From a bacterium (GTDB lineage Bacteria > Acidobacteriota > Polarisedimenticolia > Polarisedimenticolales > Polarisedimenticolaceae): a stretch of 64,000 nucleotides of DNA. Position numbers and translations under genes: made by a program. This document shows positions 1-9,857 of the stretch, one piece after another. A model generated the notes under the pieces. The model saw nothing but the letters and a program-made list of their open reading frames with translations, did not search any database and had not been told where the DNA came from. Positions within the stretch are counted from its first letter, which is position 1; the number at the start of each line of letters is the position of its first letter. The stretch covers positions 1 to 64,000 of the forward strand of contig JAAELQ010000116.1 in assembly GCA_024226515.1 (NCBI GenBank), in the 5' to 3' direction.

Positions 1-2445
1 CCGGTCTGCGGCGACAACGTCCAGGACACGGGAGAGCAGTGCGACGACGGCAATCTGGACAACGACGACGGCTGCCGCAACAACTGCACGATTCCCGAGT
101 GCGGCGACGGGATCGAGGATCCCGGCGAGGATTGCGACGACGGCGACGCCAACTCGGACATCCTGCCCGACGCGTGTCGCACCAATTGCATGGACCCGGA
201 GTGCGGCGATGACGTGACCGACACGGGCGAGGAGTGCGACGACGGCAACACGAACAACCTCGACGGCTGCCGCAACGACTGCACGCTGCCGGATTGCGGA
301 GATGGGATCGAGGACCCGGGCGAGGACTGCGACAACGGTCCGGACAACTCGAACACGGTTCCGGACGCCTGTCGCGAGGACTGCAGCGATCCCGACTGCG
401 GTGACAGCGTGACCGACACGGATGAGGAGTGCGACGACGGCGACGCCAACTCGGACATCCTGCCCAACGCCTGTCGTACCGACTGCATGGATCCGGAGTG
501 CGGGGACAGCGTCATCGACGACGGTGAGACCTGCGACGACGGCAACGACATCGATACCGACGACTGTCGCAACGACTGCACCGCGCCTGAATGCGGCGAC
601 GGCATCCTCGACACGGGCGAGGATTGCGACAACGGCGACGACAACTCGAACACCACGCCGGATGCGTGTCGCGAGAACTGCACGAATCCGGAGTGCGGCG
701 ACAGCGTGGCCGACACGGGCGAGGAGTGCGACGACGGCGACGCCAACTCGGACATCCTGCCCGACGCGTGCCGCACGGATTGTATGGACCCGGAGTGCGG
801 TGACGACGTGACCGACACGGGTGAGGAGTGCGACGACGGCGACGCCAACTCAGACACGCAGCCGGACGCCTGCCGTACCGACTGCATGGATCCGGAGTGC
901 GGAGACGGCGTCGAGGACGCGGGCGAGGAGTGCGACGACGGCGACACGGATAACTTCGACGAGTGTCGCAACGACTGCTCGCTGCCGGATTGCGGCGACG
1001 GGATCGAGGATCCCGGCGAGGACTGCGACAACGGTCCGGACAACTCGAACACGGTCCCGGACGCCTGCCGCGAGGACTGCACGGATCCGGAGTGCGGCGA
1101 CGGCGTCGAGGATGCCGGTGAGGAGTGCGACGACGGCGACACGGATAATCGTGACGAGTGTCGCAACAACTGCGAGCTGCCGCGCTGTGGCGACGGGATC
1201 CAGGATCCTGACGAGCAGTGCGACCAGGGCAACGACAACAGCGACACCGCGCCCGACACCTGTCGCACGAACTGCGAGCTGCCCGGCTGCGGTGACAACG
1301 TGCAGGACGGCGATGAAGAGTGCGACGACGGTAACGACAACAACCTCGACGACTGCCGCAACGACTGCACGATGCCGGATTGCGGCGATGGGATCGAGGA
1401 TCCCGGCGAGGACTGCGACAACGGCGACGACAACTCGAACAACGCTCCGGACGCGTGCCGCGAGGACTGCACCGACCCGGACTGTGGCGACAGCGTCACG
1501 GACAGCGACGAGGAGTGCGACGACGGCAACGACAACAACAACGACGGTTGCCGCAACGACTGTACGTTGCCGGGCTGCGGAGACGGGATCGAGGATCCCG
1601 GCGAGGATTGCGACAACGGTGTCGACAACTCGAACAGCACTCCGGATGCCTGCCGCGAGGATTGCTCGGACCCGGATTGCGGCGACAACGTGACCGACAC
1701 CGACGAGGATTGCGACGACGGTAACGACAACAACCTCGACGGTTGCCGCAACGACTGCACGCTGCCCGAGTGCGGCGACGGGATCGAGGATCCGAACGAG
1801 CAGTGCGACAACGGTCCGGACAACTCGAACAGCGTCCCGGATGCATGTCGTGAGAACTGCATGGACCCGGACTGTGGCGACAACGTCACGGACTCGGACG
1901 AGCAGTGCGACGACGGCAACGACAACAACAACGACGGTTGTCGCAACGACTGCACGATGCCGACCTGCGGCGACGGGATCGAGGATCCGGGCGAGCAGTG
2001 CGACAACGGTGACGATAACTCGAACACGGCCCCGGATGCGTGTCGCGAGAACTGCACGGACCCGGATTGCGGCGACAACGTCACGGACTCGGACGAGCAG
2101 TGCGACGACGGCAACGACAACAACAACGACGGTTGCCGCAACGACTGCACGACGCCGACCTGCGGCGACGGGATCGAGGATCCGGGCGAGCAGTGCGACG
2201 ACGGCAACGACAACAACAACGACGGTTGTCGCAACGACTGCACGGCGCCGATCTGCGGCGACGGGATCGAGGATCCCGGCGAGCAGTGCGACAACGGTGA
2301 CGACAACAGCGACACGGTTCCCGATGCGTGCCGTGAGAACTGCATGCTGCCCAGCTGCGGCGACGGCGTCGAGGACGGCGACGAGGAGTGCGACGACGGC
2401 AACAACGAGGACGGCGACGGCTGCCAGTCGGACTGCAGGGTCTGC
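1..2445 (+). repeat. 25-unit tandem Cys-rich coding repeat
   Basis: Twenty-five CGD-initiated units of 31-34 codons were counted in frame. Two variants tend to alternate. A longer unit contains NSNTxPDACRxxC, and a shorter one contains NDNNxDGCRNDC. Neighbouring units are near-identical at the nucleotide level, for example the recurring gacgggatcgaggatcc core. This suggests growth by unequal recombination. The array continues past the left edge. Confidence 0.93.
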
Positions 2446-4209
2446 TCGGGCAGCATCGGCGACTTCATCTGGCACGACGGCACACCCGGCGAGGATTGCG
2501 ACGGCATCCAGCCCGGTGACGGGTCGGGTGGCCTGAACGACGTCGAGGTGCGGCTACTGGACTCCGGTGACGGAACGGTGTTGCAGACGACCACGACGGC
2601 GCCCGGACCGGGCGGCGCGGACGGCTACTTCTCGTTCGACGGACTGTGCGCCGGTGCCTACCTCGTCGAGGTCGAGACGCCCGACGGGTTCTTCCCCGCC
2701 CCGGCGGATCAGACCGACGACGGCGCCGACAGCAGCAGTAGCCCGATCGAGGTGTTCCTGCCGACGGACCAGACGCCGGAAGGTACGATCGACTTCGGCT
2801 TCTGCGCGGGCCCGGACTGCGAGCTGCTCGTCGACAAGACGTGCCAGGTGCTCCAGGAACAGGAGACCTGCAGCGATACGTGGTGCGACGATTGCGGCGG
2901 TTTCATCATCTCGATGAAGCTCGAGTACACGGGCAGCGGTTGCTCCGGTACGACCAACTTCCAGGGCAACAACGTCCGTTGCACGGGAGGCTCGACGTTC
3001 GACCCGGTTCACATCAAGGTCGAGGACCACCAGCTGGGTTACGTCTGGGCCGATCAGCCCGGTATGTTCATCGGTGATGTGATCGAGGTCGCCGCGATCG
3101 CGGAGGGCATGGGGCAGTTGACGCCTGACTCGCGCATCGTCATCGACGACGGCGTGGAGAGCGTCCGCTTCCACACCTCGTGTTCCGAACCGATCAACGT
3201 CGGCGATCAGTTCGGCTCGATGAAGGTCGTCGAGCTGTCGACGATCTTCGGCGGCACCGTGACCGAGACGGCGGAACTGCCGCCGGCGGCCGATTGCGAG
3301 GCGGCCGCGCCGCCGCAACCTCCGCATTGCGAGGGCGGGCTGCGCTCGATCGAGTTCCGCTACGTGGGCGGCAACTGTGCTACCACGACGAACTTCCAGG
3401 ACAACACCTTCCAGTGTAACGGCACGGCCGACGTGGACCCGGTCCAGCTTCGCGTGCGCGGCGTCGGCGGCGTCTACGCCGACTCGTTGGTGCCCGAAAT
3501 GGCCCTCGGCGACGTGTTGAAGGCCGACGCGGCGCAGATCGGTCAGCTGACGTTCGACAGCAAGACCTGGTTGCAGGCGTTCGATGCGAGCGGCGCCCTC
3601 GTCCAGGAGGCGCGCATCGACACGTCGTGCATGACGGACCTCAACCTGAACGACCGGTTCGGTGCCTTCCAGGTGTTCAGCATGAACACCACGGAGGGTG
3701 GCTCGGTCTCGCTGGGGACCGAGGTCGAGTACCTCTACACGATCACCAACAACAGTTCTGTCGCGGCGACCGACCTGACCGTCTTCGACGATCAACTGGG
3801 AGAGATCGACGGCAGCCCCGTGGATTCCGTCGGTCCGTTCGGCGACAGCGTGGTACTGAGCCAGACGGCGGTGCTGCACGAGACCACGACGAACATCGTC
3901 GAGGTCACCGGCATGCTCGACACGGGCGCGGCCTGCTACGCGACGGACGTCGTCACCGTCGTCGTCGACGAAGACGAGGACGAGGACGAGGATGAAGACG
4001 AGGACGAGGACGAGAACAGCGACGACCAGGCGGGCACGTTGTTCAGCGGCGCTGAGTCGACGATCGTGTTCGACCTGATGGAACAGCGCGGCAATGGTCT
4101 CGATTCGAGTGAAAGCGATGACGACCCCGGGCTCCACCAGGAGGAGAGTCCGGCGGAACGCGGTCAGCGTTCTACCGACCCGCGGAGGGAGTTGGGCCGG
4201 GGTCGCTAG
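1..4209 (+). CDS. Giant Cys-rich repeat surface/secreted protein (5' end outside window)
   Basis: The reading frame is open from base 1, so the N-terminus lies upstream of the window. The first 2445 bases encode 25 tandem units of the form CGDxxxDxGExCDDG...CRxDC, the DUF4215 / Myxococcus Cys-rich disulfide repeat type. They are followed by an SdrD B-like module (about 2452-2805). Next come two copies of a module opening with EYTGSGC..TTNFQ or RYVGGNC..TTNFQ (about 2900-3290 and 3335-3700; DUF7467-like by memory). A DUF11-like beta domain with YTITNNSS follows (about 3725-3930), then a run of Asp/Glu (3966-4014) and a low-complexity tail. No membrane anchor or sorting signal is visible at the C-terminus. 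The architecture points to an extracellular, Ca-binding, disulfide-rich stalk or adhesin. Function is inferred only from domain style. Confidence 0.85.
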   Translation, partial: PVCGDNVQDTGEQCDDGNLDNDDGCRNNCTIPECGDGIEDPGEDCDDGDANSDILPDACRTNCMDPECGDDVTDTGEECDDGNTNNLDGCRNDCTLPDCGDGIEDPGEDCDNGPDNSNTVPDACREDCSDPDCGDSVTDTDEECDDGDANSDILPNACRTDCMDPECGDSVIDDGETCDDGNDIDTDDCRNDCTAPECGDGILDTGEDCDNGDDNSNTTPDACRENCTNPECGDSVADTGEECDDGDANSDILPDACRTDCMDPECGDDVTDTGEECDDGDANSDTQPDACRTDCMDPECGDGVEDAGEECDDGDTDNFDECRNDCSLPDCGDGIEDPGEDCDNGPDNSNTVPDACREDCTDPECGDGVEDAGEECDDGDTDNRDECRNNCELPRCGDGIQDPDEQCDQGNDNSDTAPDTCRTNCELPGCGDNVQDGDEECDDGNDNNLDDCRNDCTMPDCGDGIEDPGEDCDNGDDNSNNAPDACREDCTDPDCGDSVTDSDEECDDGNDNNNDGCRNDCTLPGCGDGIEDPGEDCDNGVDNSNSTPDACREDCSDPDCGDNVTDTDEDCDDGNDNNLDGCRNDCTLPECGDGIEDPNEQCDNGPDNSNSVPDACRENCMDPDCGDNVTDSDEQCDDGNDNNNDGCRNDCTMPTCGDGIEDPGEQCDNGDDNSNTAPDACRENCTDPDCGDNVTDSDEQCDDGNDNNNDGCRNDCTTPTCGDGIEDPGEQCDDGNDNNNDGCRNDCTAPICGDGIEDPGEQCDNGDDNSDTVPDACRENCMLPSCGDGVEDGDEECDDGNNEDGDGCQSDCRVCSGSIGDFIWHDGTPGEDCDGIQPGDGSGGLNDVEVRLLDSGDGTVLQTTTTAPGPGGADGYFSFDGLCAGAYLVEVETPDGFFPAPADQTDDGADSSSSPIEVFLPTDQTPEGTIDFGFCAGPDCELLVDKTCQVLQEQETCSDTWCDDCGGFIISMKLEYTGSGCSGTTNFQGNNVRCTGGSTFDPVHIKVEDHQLGYVWADQPGMFIGDVIEVAAIAEGMGQLTPDSRIVIDDGVESVRFHTSCSEPINVGDQFGSMKVVELSTIFGGTVTETAELPPAADCEAAAPPQPPHCEGGLRSIEFRYVGGNCATTTNFQDNTFQCNGTADVDPVQLRVRGVGGVYADSLVPEMALGDVLKADAAQIGQLTFDSKTWLQAFDASGALVQEARIDTSCMTDLNLNDRFGAFQVFSMNTTEGGSVSLGTEVEYLYTITNNSSVAATDLTVFDDQLGEIDGSPVDSVGPFGDSVVLSQTAVLHETTTNIVEVTGMLDTGAACYATDVVTVVVDEDEDEDEDEDEDEDENSDDQAGTLFSGAESTIVFDLMEQRGNGLDSSESDDDPGLHQEESPAERGQRSTDPRRELGRGR

Positions 4210-4215
4210 TCCGTG

Positions 4216-4250
4216 GACTCGGGGCTTCGTCCCTTACGGGGCCCCGAGTC
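4216..4250. terminator. Hairpin between convergent genes
   Basis: A perfect 10-bp inverted repeat, GACTCGGGGC / GCCCCGAGTC, is separated by 15 nt. It lies in the 67-nt gap between two convergent genes and starts 6 nt after the stop at 4209. There is no clear U-tract, so it may act as a bidirectional or transcript-stabilising hairpin. Confidence 0.6.
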
Positions 4251-4276
4251 GCTCGAGCCGAACCGGGGAGCCGAGT

Positions 4277-6562
4277 TCAATCGGCCGCTGTCGACGAGAC
4301 GCGGTTCACCAGTTTGTCGAACTCGGGATCTCCGCGTAGTGCGGCCAGGTCGGGATCGTCGCGCATGCGCCACGCGGGATACCCCCGTTCGATCGCCGAG
4401 CGCAGCGTCGCGATCGCCTCTTCACTCCGACCGTCCAGCGCGGCGAGACACGCCATGTTGTACTCGGTCGCGAGCGTGCTGGGGTGTTCGGCGCCCAGGA
4501 CCTGGCGCTTCAGCACCAGTGTCTCGCGGTACAACCGTTCCGAGTCCTCGTGGCGCCCGAGGTCCATGTACAACACGGCAAGGCTGTTCATCGCGCTCAG
4601 CGTGTGCGGATGGCGAGGGCCGTGCACCGCGCGCTGCTTGTCGACTGCTTCCACCGTGTAGGGCTCGGCCAGCGCAGGTCGACCGCTCATGCGGTACATC
4701 ACGCCGATGTCCTTCAGCGCCTGCAGCGTCAGCGGGTGCTCGTCCCCGAGGGCACGTCGGGCGGTCTCCAGCATCTCCAGCGAGAGTGTCTCGGACGCCA
4801 CGAACCGATCCTGTTCCGCGTACACGTTGGCCAGGCCCTTCATCGCGGTCAGCACGACCACGTCGTCGCCATCGGTCGAGTCGCGCGTGTAATCCAGGTT
4901 CTCGAGGTACAGCACCTCGGCTTCGTCCAGTCGGCCGCGATAGAAGTACATGAAGGCCAACACGTTGTTGGTCGTCAACGATTCGGGATGTTGCGGGCCG
5001 AGCAGCGAGTCCAGCCGCTCTTTCGATCGTTCGAGCAGCTCCAACGCTCGGTCATGCATGCCGAGGTTGCGGTACACGGTGCCGACGGCCGTCATCAACC
5101 GTGCCTGGATCACGGGATCGTCGGCCATGTCGCCTTCGATGCGTTCGGTGGCGCCGTCGAGGACTTCGCGCGCGGTGACCGTATCCCCCTGGGACGCCCC
5201 GGGATTCGACCGCCTGAACATCTCGACCATCAACTCCAGCGTGCGCTCCGCGGTCACGGCCTGCTGGCTGGCTCGATCGCGCTCGCTCGCGATCTGCCCG
5301 CGTTGAAACGTCATCGTCACGGTGAAACCCAGCAGCAACGCGAACAGGATCGCGGCGAAGACCACACCGACCTTGTGCCTGCGCACGAACTTGCCCGCAC
5401 GGTAGAGCTTGCTCGGCGGACCGGCGAGCACGATCTCGCCCGAGAGATGGCGTCCGATGTCGGCGGCCAGCTCGGCGGGGGAGGAGTAGCGGCGCGCGGG
5501 GTCCTTCTCCAGCGCCTTCATCGTGATCCAGTCGACGTCCCCACGCAGCTTGCGTACCAGCGTCGCGGGCTCCGCCCGGCGCGCGCGGGCCAGCGACGGC
5601 AGCGTGTCGTCGCGCCCCAGTCGCAGGCTCGGCAGCATCACGTCTTCCTCGCGAATCCTGCGGAACGTCTCGGGAAAGCCGGCGCCGCGAACGTCCTCGG
5701 AGCTCAGCGGCTGCGAACCACTCAGCAGCTCGTAGAGCACGACGCCCAGCGAGTACACGTCGCTGCGCGTATCCACGTGCCCCCCGCCCAGCTCGGCCTG
5801 TTCCGGGCTCATGTACTCGGGTGTGCCGACGAACTGGCCGATCTCGGTCGCCGGCGCGCCGTCGCCCGGGATGCTCTCGATCGCCTTGGAGATGCCGAAG
5901 TCGATGATCTTCGGCACCGGCCGCTCGTCGACGACGGCGACCAGGATGTTCGAAGGCTTGATGTCCCGATGGATGATCGCCTTCTGATGCGCGTGCTGCA
6001 CGCCGTCGCAGACCTGGAGGAAAAGCTCGAGCCGCTGGCGGACATTGAGGCGATGTTGGTCGCAGAAGGCATTGATCCGGATACCCTCGACGAACTCCAT
6101 CACGAAGTACGGGCGACCGTCTTCGGTGGCTCCTGCGTCGAACACGCGTGCGATGTTGGGGTGGTTCATGAGCGCCAGTGCCTGGCGTTCGGATTCGAAG
6201 CGGGCGATGACCTGGCGCGACTCGATGCCCAGCTTGATCAGTTTCAGCGCGACTTCGCGGCGCAAGGGGCGCTCTTGCTCGGCGCGGTAGACGACGCCCA
6301 TGCCGCCCTCGTCCAGTTTCTCCAGGATGCGGTAGGGACCGATCCGTTCGGGAACGGACTCGTCGTCGGCGCTCGCGGCCAGCGCGCCGCGGTCGAGGAT
6401 CTGCGGAACGTCGCCCTCGTGCTCGAGCAGGGATTCGACCTCGCGTCGCAGGTCGGGGTCGTCGGCGCACTCGTGGTCCAGACGGTTCGCCCGCTCTTCC
6501 GGGCTCAGCTCGCAGACCTCGAGAAACAGCTGTGAGATGCGTTCGTGATCGGGGCGGCTCAT
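4277..6562 (-). CDS. Transmembrane Ser/Thr protein kinase with TPR domain
   Basis: The 761-residue protein has a short N-terminal segment, ELSPEER...DLRREVESLL, typical of planctomycete and acidobacterial kinases. The kinase domain spans about residues 75-375. It has a glycine-rich loop LDEGGMGVV (83-91), Lys107 in VALKLIK, catalytic HRDIKPSN (198-205) and DFG (221-223). One membrane helix lies at about 398-418. Four to six TPR-like repeats fill residues 470-750. All catalytic residues are intact, so it should be active, with the TPRs as the sensory or partner-binding part. Its ATG overlaps the stop of the upstream ECF sigma factor by 4 nt. The two are therefore co-transcribed and probably form one kinase/sigma signalling unit, as known for several ECF groups paired with kinases. 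Confidence 0.92.
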   Translation of the reverse strand: MSRPDHERISQLFLEVCELSPEERANRLDHECADDPDLRREVESLLEHEGDVPQILDRGALAASADDESVPERIGPYRILEKLDEGGMGVVYRAEQERPLRREVALKLIKLGIESRQVIARFESERQALALMNHPNIARVFDAGATEDGRPYFVMEFVEGIRINAFCDQHRLNVRQRLELFLQVCDGVQHAHQKAIIHRDIKPSNILVAVVDERPVPKIIDFGISKAIESIPGDGAPATEIGQFVGTPEYMSPEQAELGGGHVDTRSDVYSLGVVLYELLSGSQPLSSEDVRGAGFPETFRRIREEDVMLPSLRLGRDDTLPSLARARRAEPATLVRKLRGDVDWITMKALEKDPARRYSSPAELAADIGRHLSGEIVLAGPPSKLYRAGKFVRRHKVGVVFAAILFALLLGFTVTMTFQRGQIASERDRASQQAVTAERTLELMVEMFRRSNPGASQGDTVTAREVLDGATERIEGDMADDPVIQARLMTAVGTVYRNLGMHDRALELLERSKERLDSLLGPQHPESLTTNNVLAFMYFYRGRLDEAEVLYLENLDYTRDSTDGDDVVVLTAMKGLANVYAEQDRFVASETLSLEMLETARRALGDEHPLTLQALKDIGVMYRMSGRPALAEPYTVEAVDKQRAVHGPRHPHTLSAMNSLAVLYMDLGRHEDSERLYRETLVLKRQVLGAEHPSTLATEYNMACLAALDGRSEEAIATLRSAIERGYPAWRMRDDPDLAALRGDPEFDKLVNRVSSTAAD

Positions 6563-7134
6563 GAGGTCTCGACGTCCGAGCGCAGTTCACGAGCGAGCCA
6601 GGCGCGGGCCACGCGCCAGTCCTGCTTGATCGTGCGCTCGGAGACGCCGAGGATGTGCGCGCTCTCCTTGACCTGCAGGCCGGCGAACACGCGAAGCTCC
6701 GCGACGCGCGCCTGCCGTGGGCTGGCCTCGGACAGTCTCTCCAGAGCCTGCTCGAGCGCCAGCAGGTCCAGCGTGTTCTGCTCGGCGAGAGCATCGTCGT
6801 CGTGCAGCGTCACGCGCCGGCGCCCGGCCCCGCGTTTCTGAGCGTTGGCCGCACGCGCGTGTTCGACCAGGATCCGGCGCATCTGTCGCGCGGCCATGGC
6901 GAAGAAGTGCGTCTTCCCTTTCCAGTCCACGCGGTCGATATCGACCATGCGGACGTAGGCCTCGTGCACCAACGCGGTCGGCTGCAGCGTGTGTCCGCAG
7001 TCTTCGCCCTTGAGGTAACTCCCCGCCAGCGCGCGCAGGCGGTCGTAGATCAGCGGCACGAGCCGATCCGCCGCGCTCGAGTCCCCGGCGCTGTGAGCGG
7101 TCAGATCGCGAGTCGGGTCAGCGGTGTTGGACAA
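6559..7134 (-). CDS. ECF sigma factor (TIGR02999-like)
   Basis: An RNA polymerase sigma factor of the extracytoplasmic-function type. Region 2 contains LQPTALVHEAYVRMV and the KTHFFAMAARQMRRIL block. Region 4 contains SPRQARVAELRVFAGLQ and a helix-turn-helix VKESAHILGVSERTIKQDW. I chose the TTG at 7134 (191 aa). It has a GAGG ribosome site 6 nt upstream, gives the usual family length, and lies 30 nt below a TATACT -10 box that would sit inside the gene if the ATG at 7218 were used. No anti-sigma gene is adjacent. Instead the gene overlaps a Ser/Thr kinase gene by 4 nt, so control by phosphorylation is likely but inferred. Confidence 0.9.
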   Translation of the reverse strand: MSNTADPTRDLTAHSAGDSSAADRLVPLIYDRLRALAGSYLKGEDCGHTLQPTALVHEAYVRMVDIDRVDWKGKTHFFAMAARQMRRILVEHARAANAQKRGAGRRRVTLHDDDALAEQNTLDLLALEQALERLSEASPRQARVAELRVFAGLQVKESAHILGVSERTIKQDWRVARAWLARELRSDVETS

Positions 7135-7164
7135 CGAGAACCTCGTTCGTATTCGCCGGCCCTC

Positions 7165-7170
7165 AGTATA
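7165..7170 (-). promoter_or_regulatory. -10 box for the ECF sigma/kinase operon
   Basis: TATACT on the minus strand, 30 nt upstream of the chosen TTG start. No good TTGACA-type -35 is visible at 16-18 nt. This supports the short form of the sigma factor. Confidence 0.45.
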
Positions 7171-7211
7171 TGTCGATTTCGAAGTGACGTTGCGTGCCTG
7201 CTGACCTGAGA

Positions 7212-7252
7212 TCCGCATGCGACAAACTCTCGGGCAGGGTCCGAGACACTAG
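7212..7252. repeat. Dispersed intergenic element, copy 1
   Basis: It contains TCCGCATGCGACAA (7212-7225, around a CGCATGCG palindrome) and AGGGTCCGAGACACTAG (7236-7252). The second box recurs exactly, in the opposite orientation, at 13209-13225. The first recurs with one mismatch at 13737-13750. In both loci the TAG stop codon of an upstream gene (subtilase here, SEC-C protein there) is the first triplet inside the 17-nt box. Confidence 0.5.
7228..7246 (-). terminator. Hairpin after the subtilase gene
   Basis: The inverted repeat TCTCGG / CCGAGA has a 7-nt loop. On the minus strand it begins 2 nt after the subtilase stop and is followed by GTTTGT, a weak U-rich tail. It lies within the dispersed element. 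Confidence 0.4.
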
Positions 7253-9651
7253 GGACACGAACCCGCGGCGCGGGGCGTTCCCGTCGAGTCGAAGCCCGCG
7301 GGACCGTCGCCGCACGCGCTCGACGCGCGCACGAGCAGAAAGATCGGTGCGCCCACGGCGGGAATCTCCGCGAGGACGGCCTGCGTGTCCGTGCCGTCCG
7401 TTTCGAGACAGAAGCCGTTGGTTGCGAACTCGCTCGGGCCCGGAGCGGCGATCGTGTCGTAGACCGTGGCCGTGCCGCCGGCGTCCGACGGTGTGCTCCA
7501 CGACAGCGTCGCCTTGCCGCTCACCGGATTGCGATCCAGCACCAGCGAGCTCACGCCTCCCGGGATCGACCACAGGCTTGCATCCGCGGGTGCGCAGTCC
7601 ACCGCGCAGGTCGCGCCGGAGAAGCCCGGATCGCCGAGGCCGTCGCCGTCCGTGTCCGTGCAGGGGTCGCACACGTCGCCGACGCCGTCTCCGTCGAGGT
7701 CCGCCTGGTCGTCGTTGACGACGGCGGGGCAGTTGTCGCACGCGTCGCCGATCGTGTCCCCGTCGTCGTTCGACAGTCCCTCGCAGACGTCCGGGACGTC
7801 GTTCGCGTTGCAGTCGGCCGCCAGCCCGACGATGGCGATCGCATCGAGATCGAAGCCGTCGCCGGGCGTCGGCAGCCCGCTGACGCGGACGTAGCGCGCC
7901 GCGGCCAGTCCGGCCGATGCGAGGTCGTACGATCGGGCGAGGGTCGGGTCGTCGTGCCGATCGTCCCCGGAGATCGGGGCCACCGCGCCTTCGCTGGACT
8001 TGACGCTGCCGAACACGACGCCGTCCGCGCTGACCAGGACGTCGACGGCGAAGAACTCGTCGGCTTCGGTGTCCGCCTCGTAGACGTTGAAGTCCGGGCC
8101 CGGCGCGTCGAAGATGCGCTGCGAGCCGAAGTCGTAGGTCACGCTTCCGTTGCCGATCCCGGCCCACACGTCATCCGGCGCGCGGGAAAAAACGATGTCG
8201 GCCACGCCCGTGTCGTTGCCCGACAGCACCCGGGTCGTGCGGGCCAGATCGCAGCTGTCGGGATAGCCGTTGGCGTTGCAGTCCGGAAGGGCCACTCCGG
8301 CCGGAGTGCCCAGCTCGCACGACAGCTCTTGCACGGCGGCCATGCAGTCGAGCCGCGGGTAGATGTTGCCGGTTGCCGGATCCTCGAGCAGTCGTCCCGT
8401 GCTCTCCAGCGTCGATTCGATCTCGCCGACCGTCAGCCCGGGGAAGGCCTGCAGCAAGTTGGCCGCGCAGCCGGCGACATGCGGCGCCGCCTGGCTCGTC
8501 CCGTAGTACGTCGAGAGTCCGCCGAAGCGCGAGCACGACGTCGTCGGCGCGCCGGGCGCGAAGAGGTCCGTCTGCGCGTTACGGCTGGTCCAGCACGTGA
8601 TCTTGTCCGCGGCGGTGCTCTCCGAGCAGCCGAAGATGTTCTGCGTGCCGGAGTTCGAATCCCACACCGCGCCGACGGAGATCGATCCGGACAGGCACGA
8701 CGGAGCGCCCATCGAGGTCGGCGAACCCTCGTTGCCGGCTGAGGTGAAGCTCGGCACGCCTGCGGCGCGCAGCGTGTCCACCGCCTCGCCCATCGCCATG
8801 CTCCAGGCGGAGAGCTCGTCGCACGCCACTTCGGACACCGCGATCGAGCCGAGGCTCATGTTGACGATGTCGACGTCCGGACGGTTGTTGATGATCCAGT
8901 CCAGCCCCGCGATGACGTCGCTGGCGCAGCAAAAATTTCCGTTCTGATCCAGCACCTTGACCGCGACGATCTCGGCCGCCGGGGCGGTTCCGGTCGGCGC
9001 GACCAGGCCGTCGGACGTGACGATGCCGGCCACGTTCGAGCCGTGCCCGTTGTCGTCCGAGGCCGCACCGGCGCCGAACTGCGCCGTCGAACCGTCGGGA
9101 CAGCAGCCGTTACCGTCGTCGAAGCAGAAGCAGACCTCGCCCACGAGGCTGCTTTGGATGTCCGCGTGATCCAGGTCGACGCCCGTGTCCAGGACGGCGA
9201 CCGTCAGACCCTGGCCCTGCACGCCCAGCGCCGCGAGGTCGTCGGTGTTGGTCAGCGGAACGGCCTGGGACAGGTGCGCCTTCCCCCCGCTGTCGAGGTC
9301 GATGCGCAGCACTTCCGGCATGGCGGCCAGCTTGGCCAGCCCCGCGGCCGTGACCTCGCCGGCAAACGCGGAGACGGCGCCGAAGCGGTGCGCCACGCGC
9401 AGCTCGTCCCGGTCGACCTGCGCGAGCACCCGATCCTGCACGCGTTCGATCTCCACGCGCACGCGCTCCAGGTCCCGCGCGTCGGCGGGGCGAGTGTCCA
9501 GCGCGACCATCACCCGGACCCGTTCGGCGTCCTGCAGCTCGAGCAGCACGGCGCGACCGATCTTGGCCAGCTCCACGGGTTCGGCGGCCGCCCCCGGCAG
9601 GGCGAGCGCGCACAGCAGCACGGCGATCAACGGGGCTCGTATCGCGCTCAC
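7249..9651 (-). CDS. Secreted subtilisin-like serine protease (S8) with dockerin-like and TSP3 repeats
   Basis: I chose the GTG at 9651 (800 aa) because AGGAGA lies 5 nt upstream. It gives a clean signal peptide, [22 protein letters not shown]. An I9-like propeptide follows. The catalytic domain has Asp155 (VLDTGVD), His203 (NGHGSNVAG), oxyanion Asn307 (SAGNEG) and Ser386 (YGTSQAAPH), so the triad is complete. It is rich in paired Cys. Downstream are a [12 protein letters not shown] dockerin/EF-hand-like motif, a beta-sandwich of unknown type, a second [11 protein letters not shown] motif, thrombospondin type 3-like Ca-binding repeats ([27 protein letters not shown]) and a C-terminal beta domain. 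The expected role is an extracellular protease. It is divergent from the DUF4384 gene at 9858. Confidence 0.93.
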   Translation of the reverse strand: MSAIRAPLIAVLLCALALPGAAAEPVELAKIGRAVLLELQDAERVRVMVALDTRPADARDLERVRVEIERVQDRVLAQVDRDELRVAHRFGAVSAFAGEVTAAGLAKLAAMPEVLRIDLDSGGKAHLSQAVPLTNTDDLAALGVQGQGLTVAVLDTGVDLDHADIQSSLVGEVCFCFDDGNGCCPDGSTAQFGAGAASDDNGHGSNVAGIVTSDGLVAPTGTAPAAEIVAVKVLDQNGNFCCASDVIAGLDWIINNRPDVDIVNMSLGSIAVSEVACDELSAWSMAMGEAVDTLRAAGVPSFTSAGNEGSPTSMGAPSCLSGSISVGAVWDSNSGTQNIFGCSESTAADKITCWTSRNAQTDLFAPGAPTTSCSRFGGLSTYYGTSQAAPHVAGCAANLLQAFPGLTVGEIESTLESTGRLLEDPATGNIYPRLDCMAAVQELSCELGTPAGVALPDCNANGYPDSCDLARTTRVLSGNDTGVADIVFSRAPDDVWAGIGNGSVTYDFGSQRIFDAPGPDFNVYEADTEADEFFAVDVLVSADGVVFGSVKSSEGAVAPISGDDRHDDPTLARSYDLASAGLAAARYVRVSGLPTPGDGFDLDAIAIVGLAADCNANDVPDVCEGLSNDDGDTIGDACDNCPAVVNDDQADLDGDGVGDVCDPCTDTDGDGLGDPGFSGATCAVDCAPADASLWSIPGGVSSLVLDRNPVSGKATLSWSTPSDAGGTATVYDTIAAPGPSEFATNGFCLETDGTDTQAVLAEIPAVGAPIFLLVRASSACGDGPAGFDSTGTPRAAGSCP

Positions 9652-9783
9652 GGGGGTCTCCTGAGACTGCGGATGCATCTTCTTTACGGCGGCCGGGCGT
9701 GCGTGGCCAGCGGATTTCCCGGCCGCCGGCCCGGAAAACCGGGACAGGCCCGGATCTCCCACCCCCCCCCCGGCGAGTCGTGA

Positions 9784-9789
9784 TACGAT
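9784..9789 (+). promoter_or_regulatory. -10 box (TACGAT) for the DUF4384-cyclase operon
   Basis: TGATACGAT precedes the ATG at 9858 and implies a 5' leader of about 60 nt. It follows a C-homopolymer region (around 9760-9772) in the divergent intergenic stretch. Confidence 0.35.
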
Positions 9790-9857
9790 GTCGCACCAGC
9801 AGGACAGGCGGCGTACCGCCGCCATACCCAGCCCCGCCGGACCTGGGGAGATCAAGC

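Noticed and set aside
1..2445. Possible CRISPR-like or satellite DNA
   Set aside because: The repeats are in frame, translate into a known Cys-rich protein repeat, and have no unique spacers.
850..2475. Long minus-strand open frame opposite the Cys repeats, and similar long shadows throughout
   Set aside because: High-GC codon periodicity keeps antisense frames open. The translations are low-complexity (Val/Ala/Arg-rich) and recognisable domains lie on the other strand.
3966..4014. GAC/GAG microsatellite as a non-coding repeat
   Set aside because: It is in frame and codes for an acidic linker of the giant protein.
6559..7218. Longer sigma factor form from the ATG at 7218
   Set aside because: A TATACT -10 box lies inside this extension, the added 28 residues resemble nothing in the family, and the TTG at 7134 has a good ribosome site.
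9652..9855. N-terminal extension of the subtilase
   Set aside because: The GTG at 9651 has AGGAGA at 5 nt and starts a clean signal peptide. The extension would bury it.
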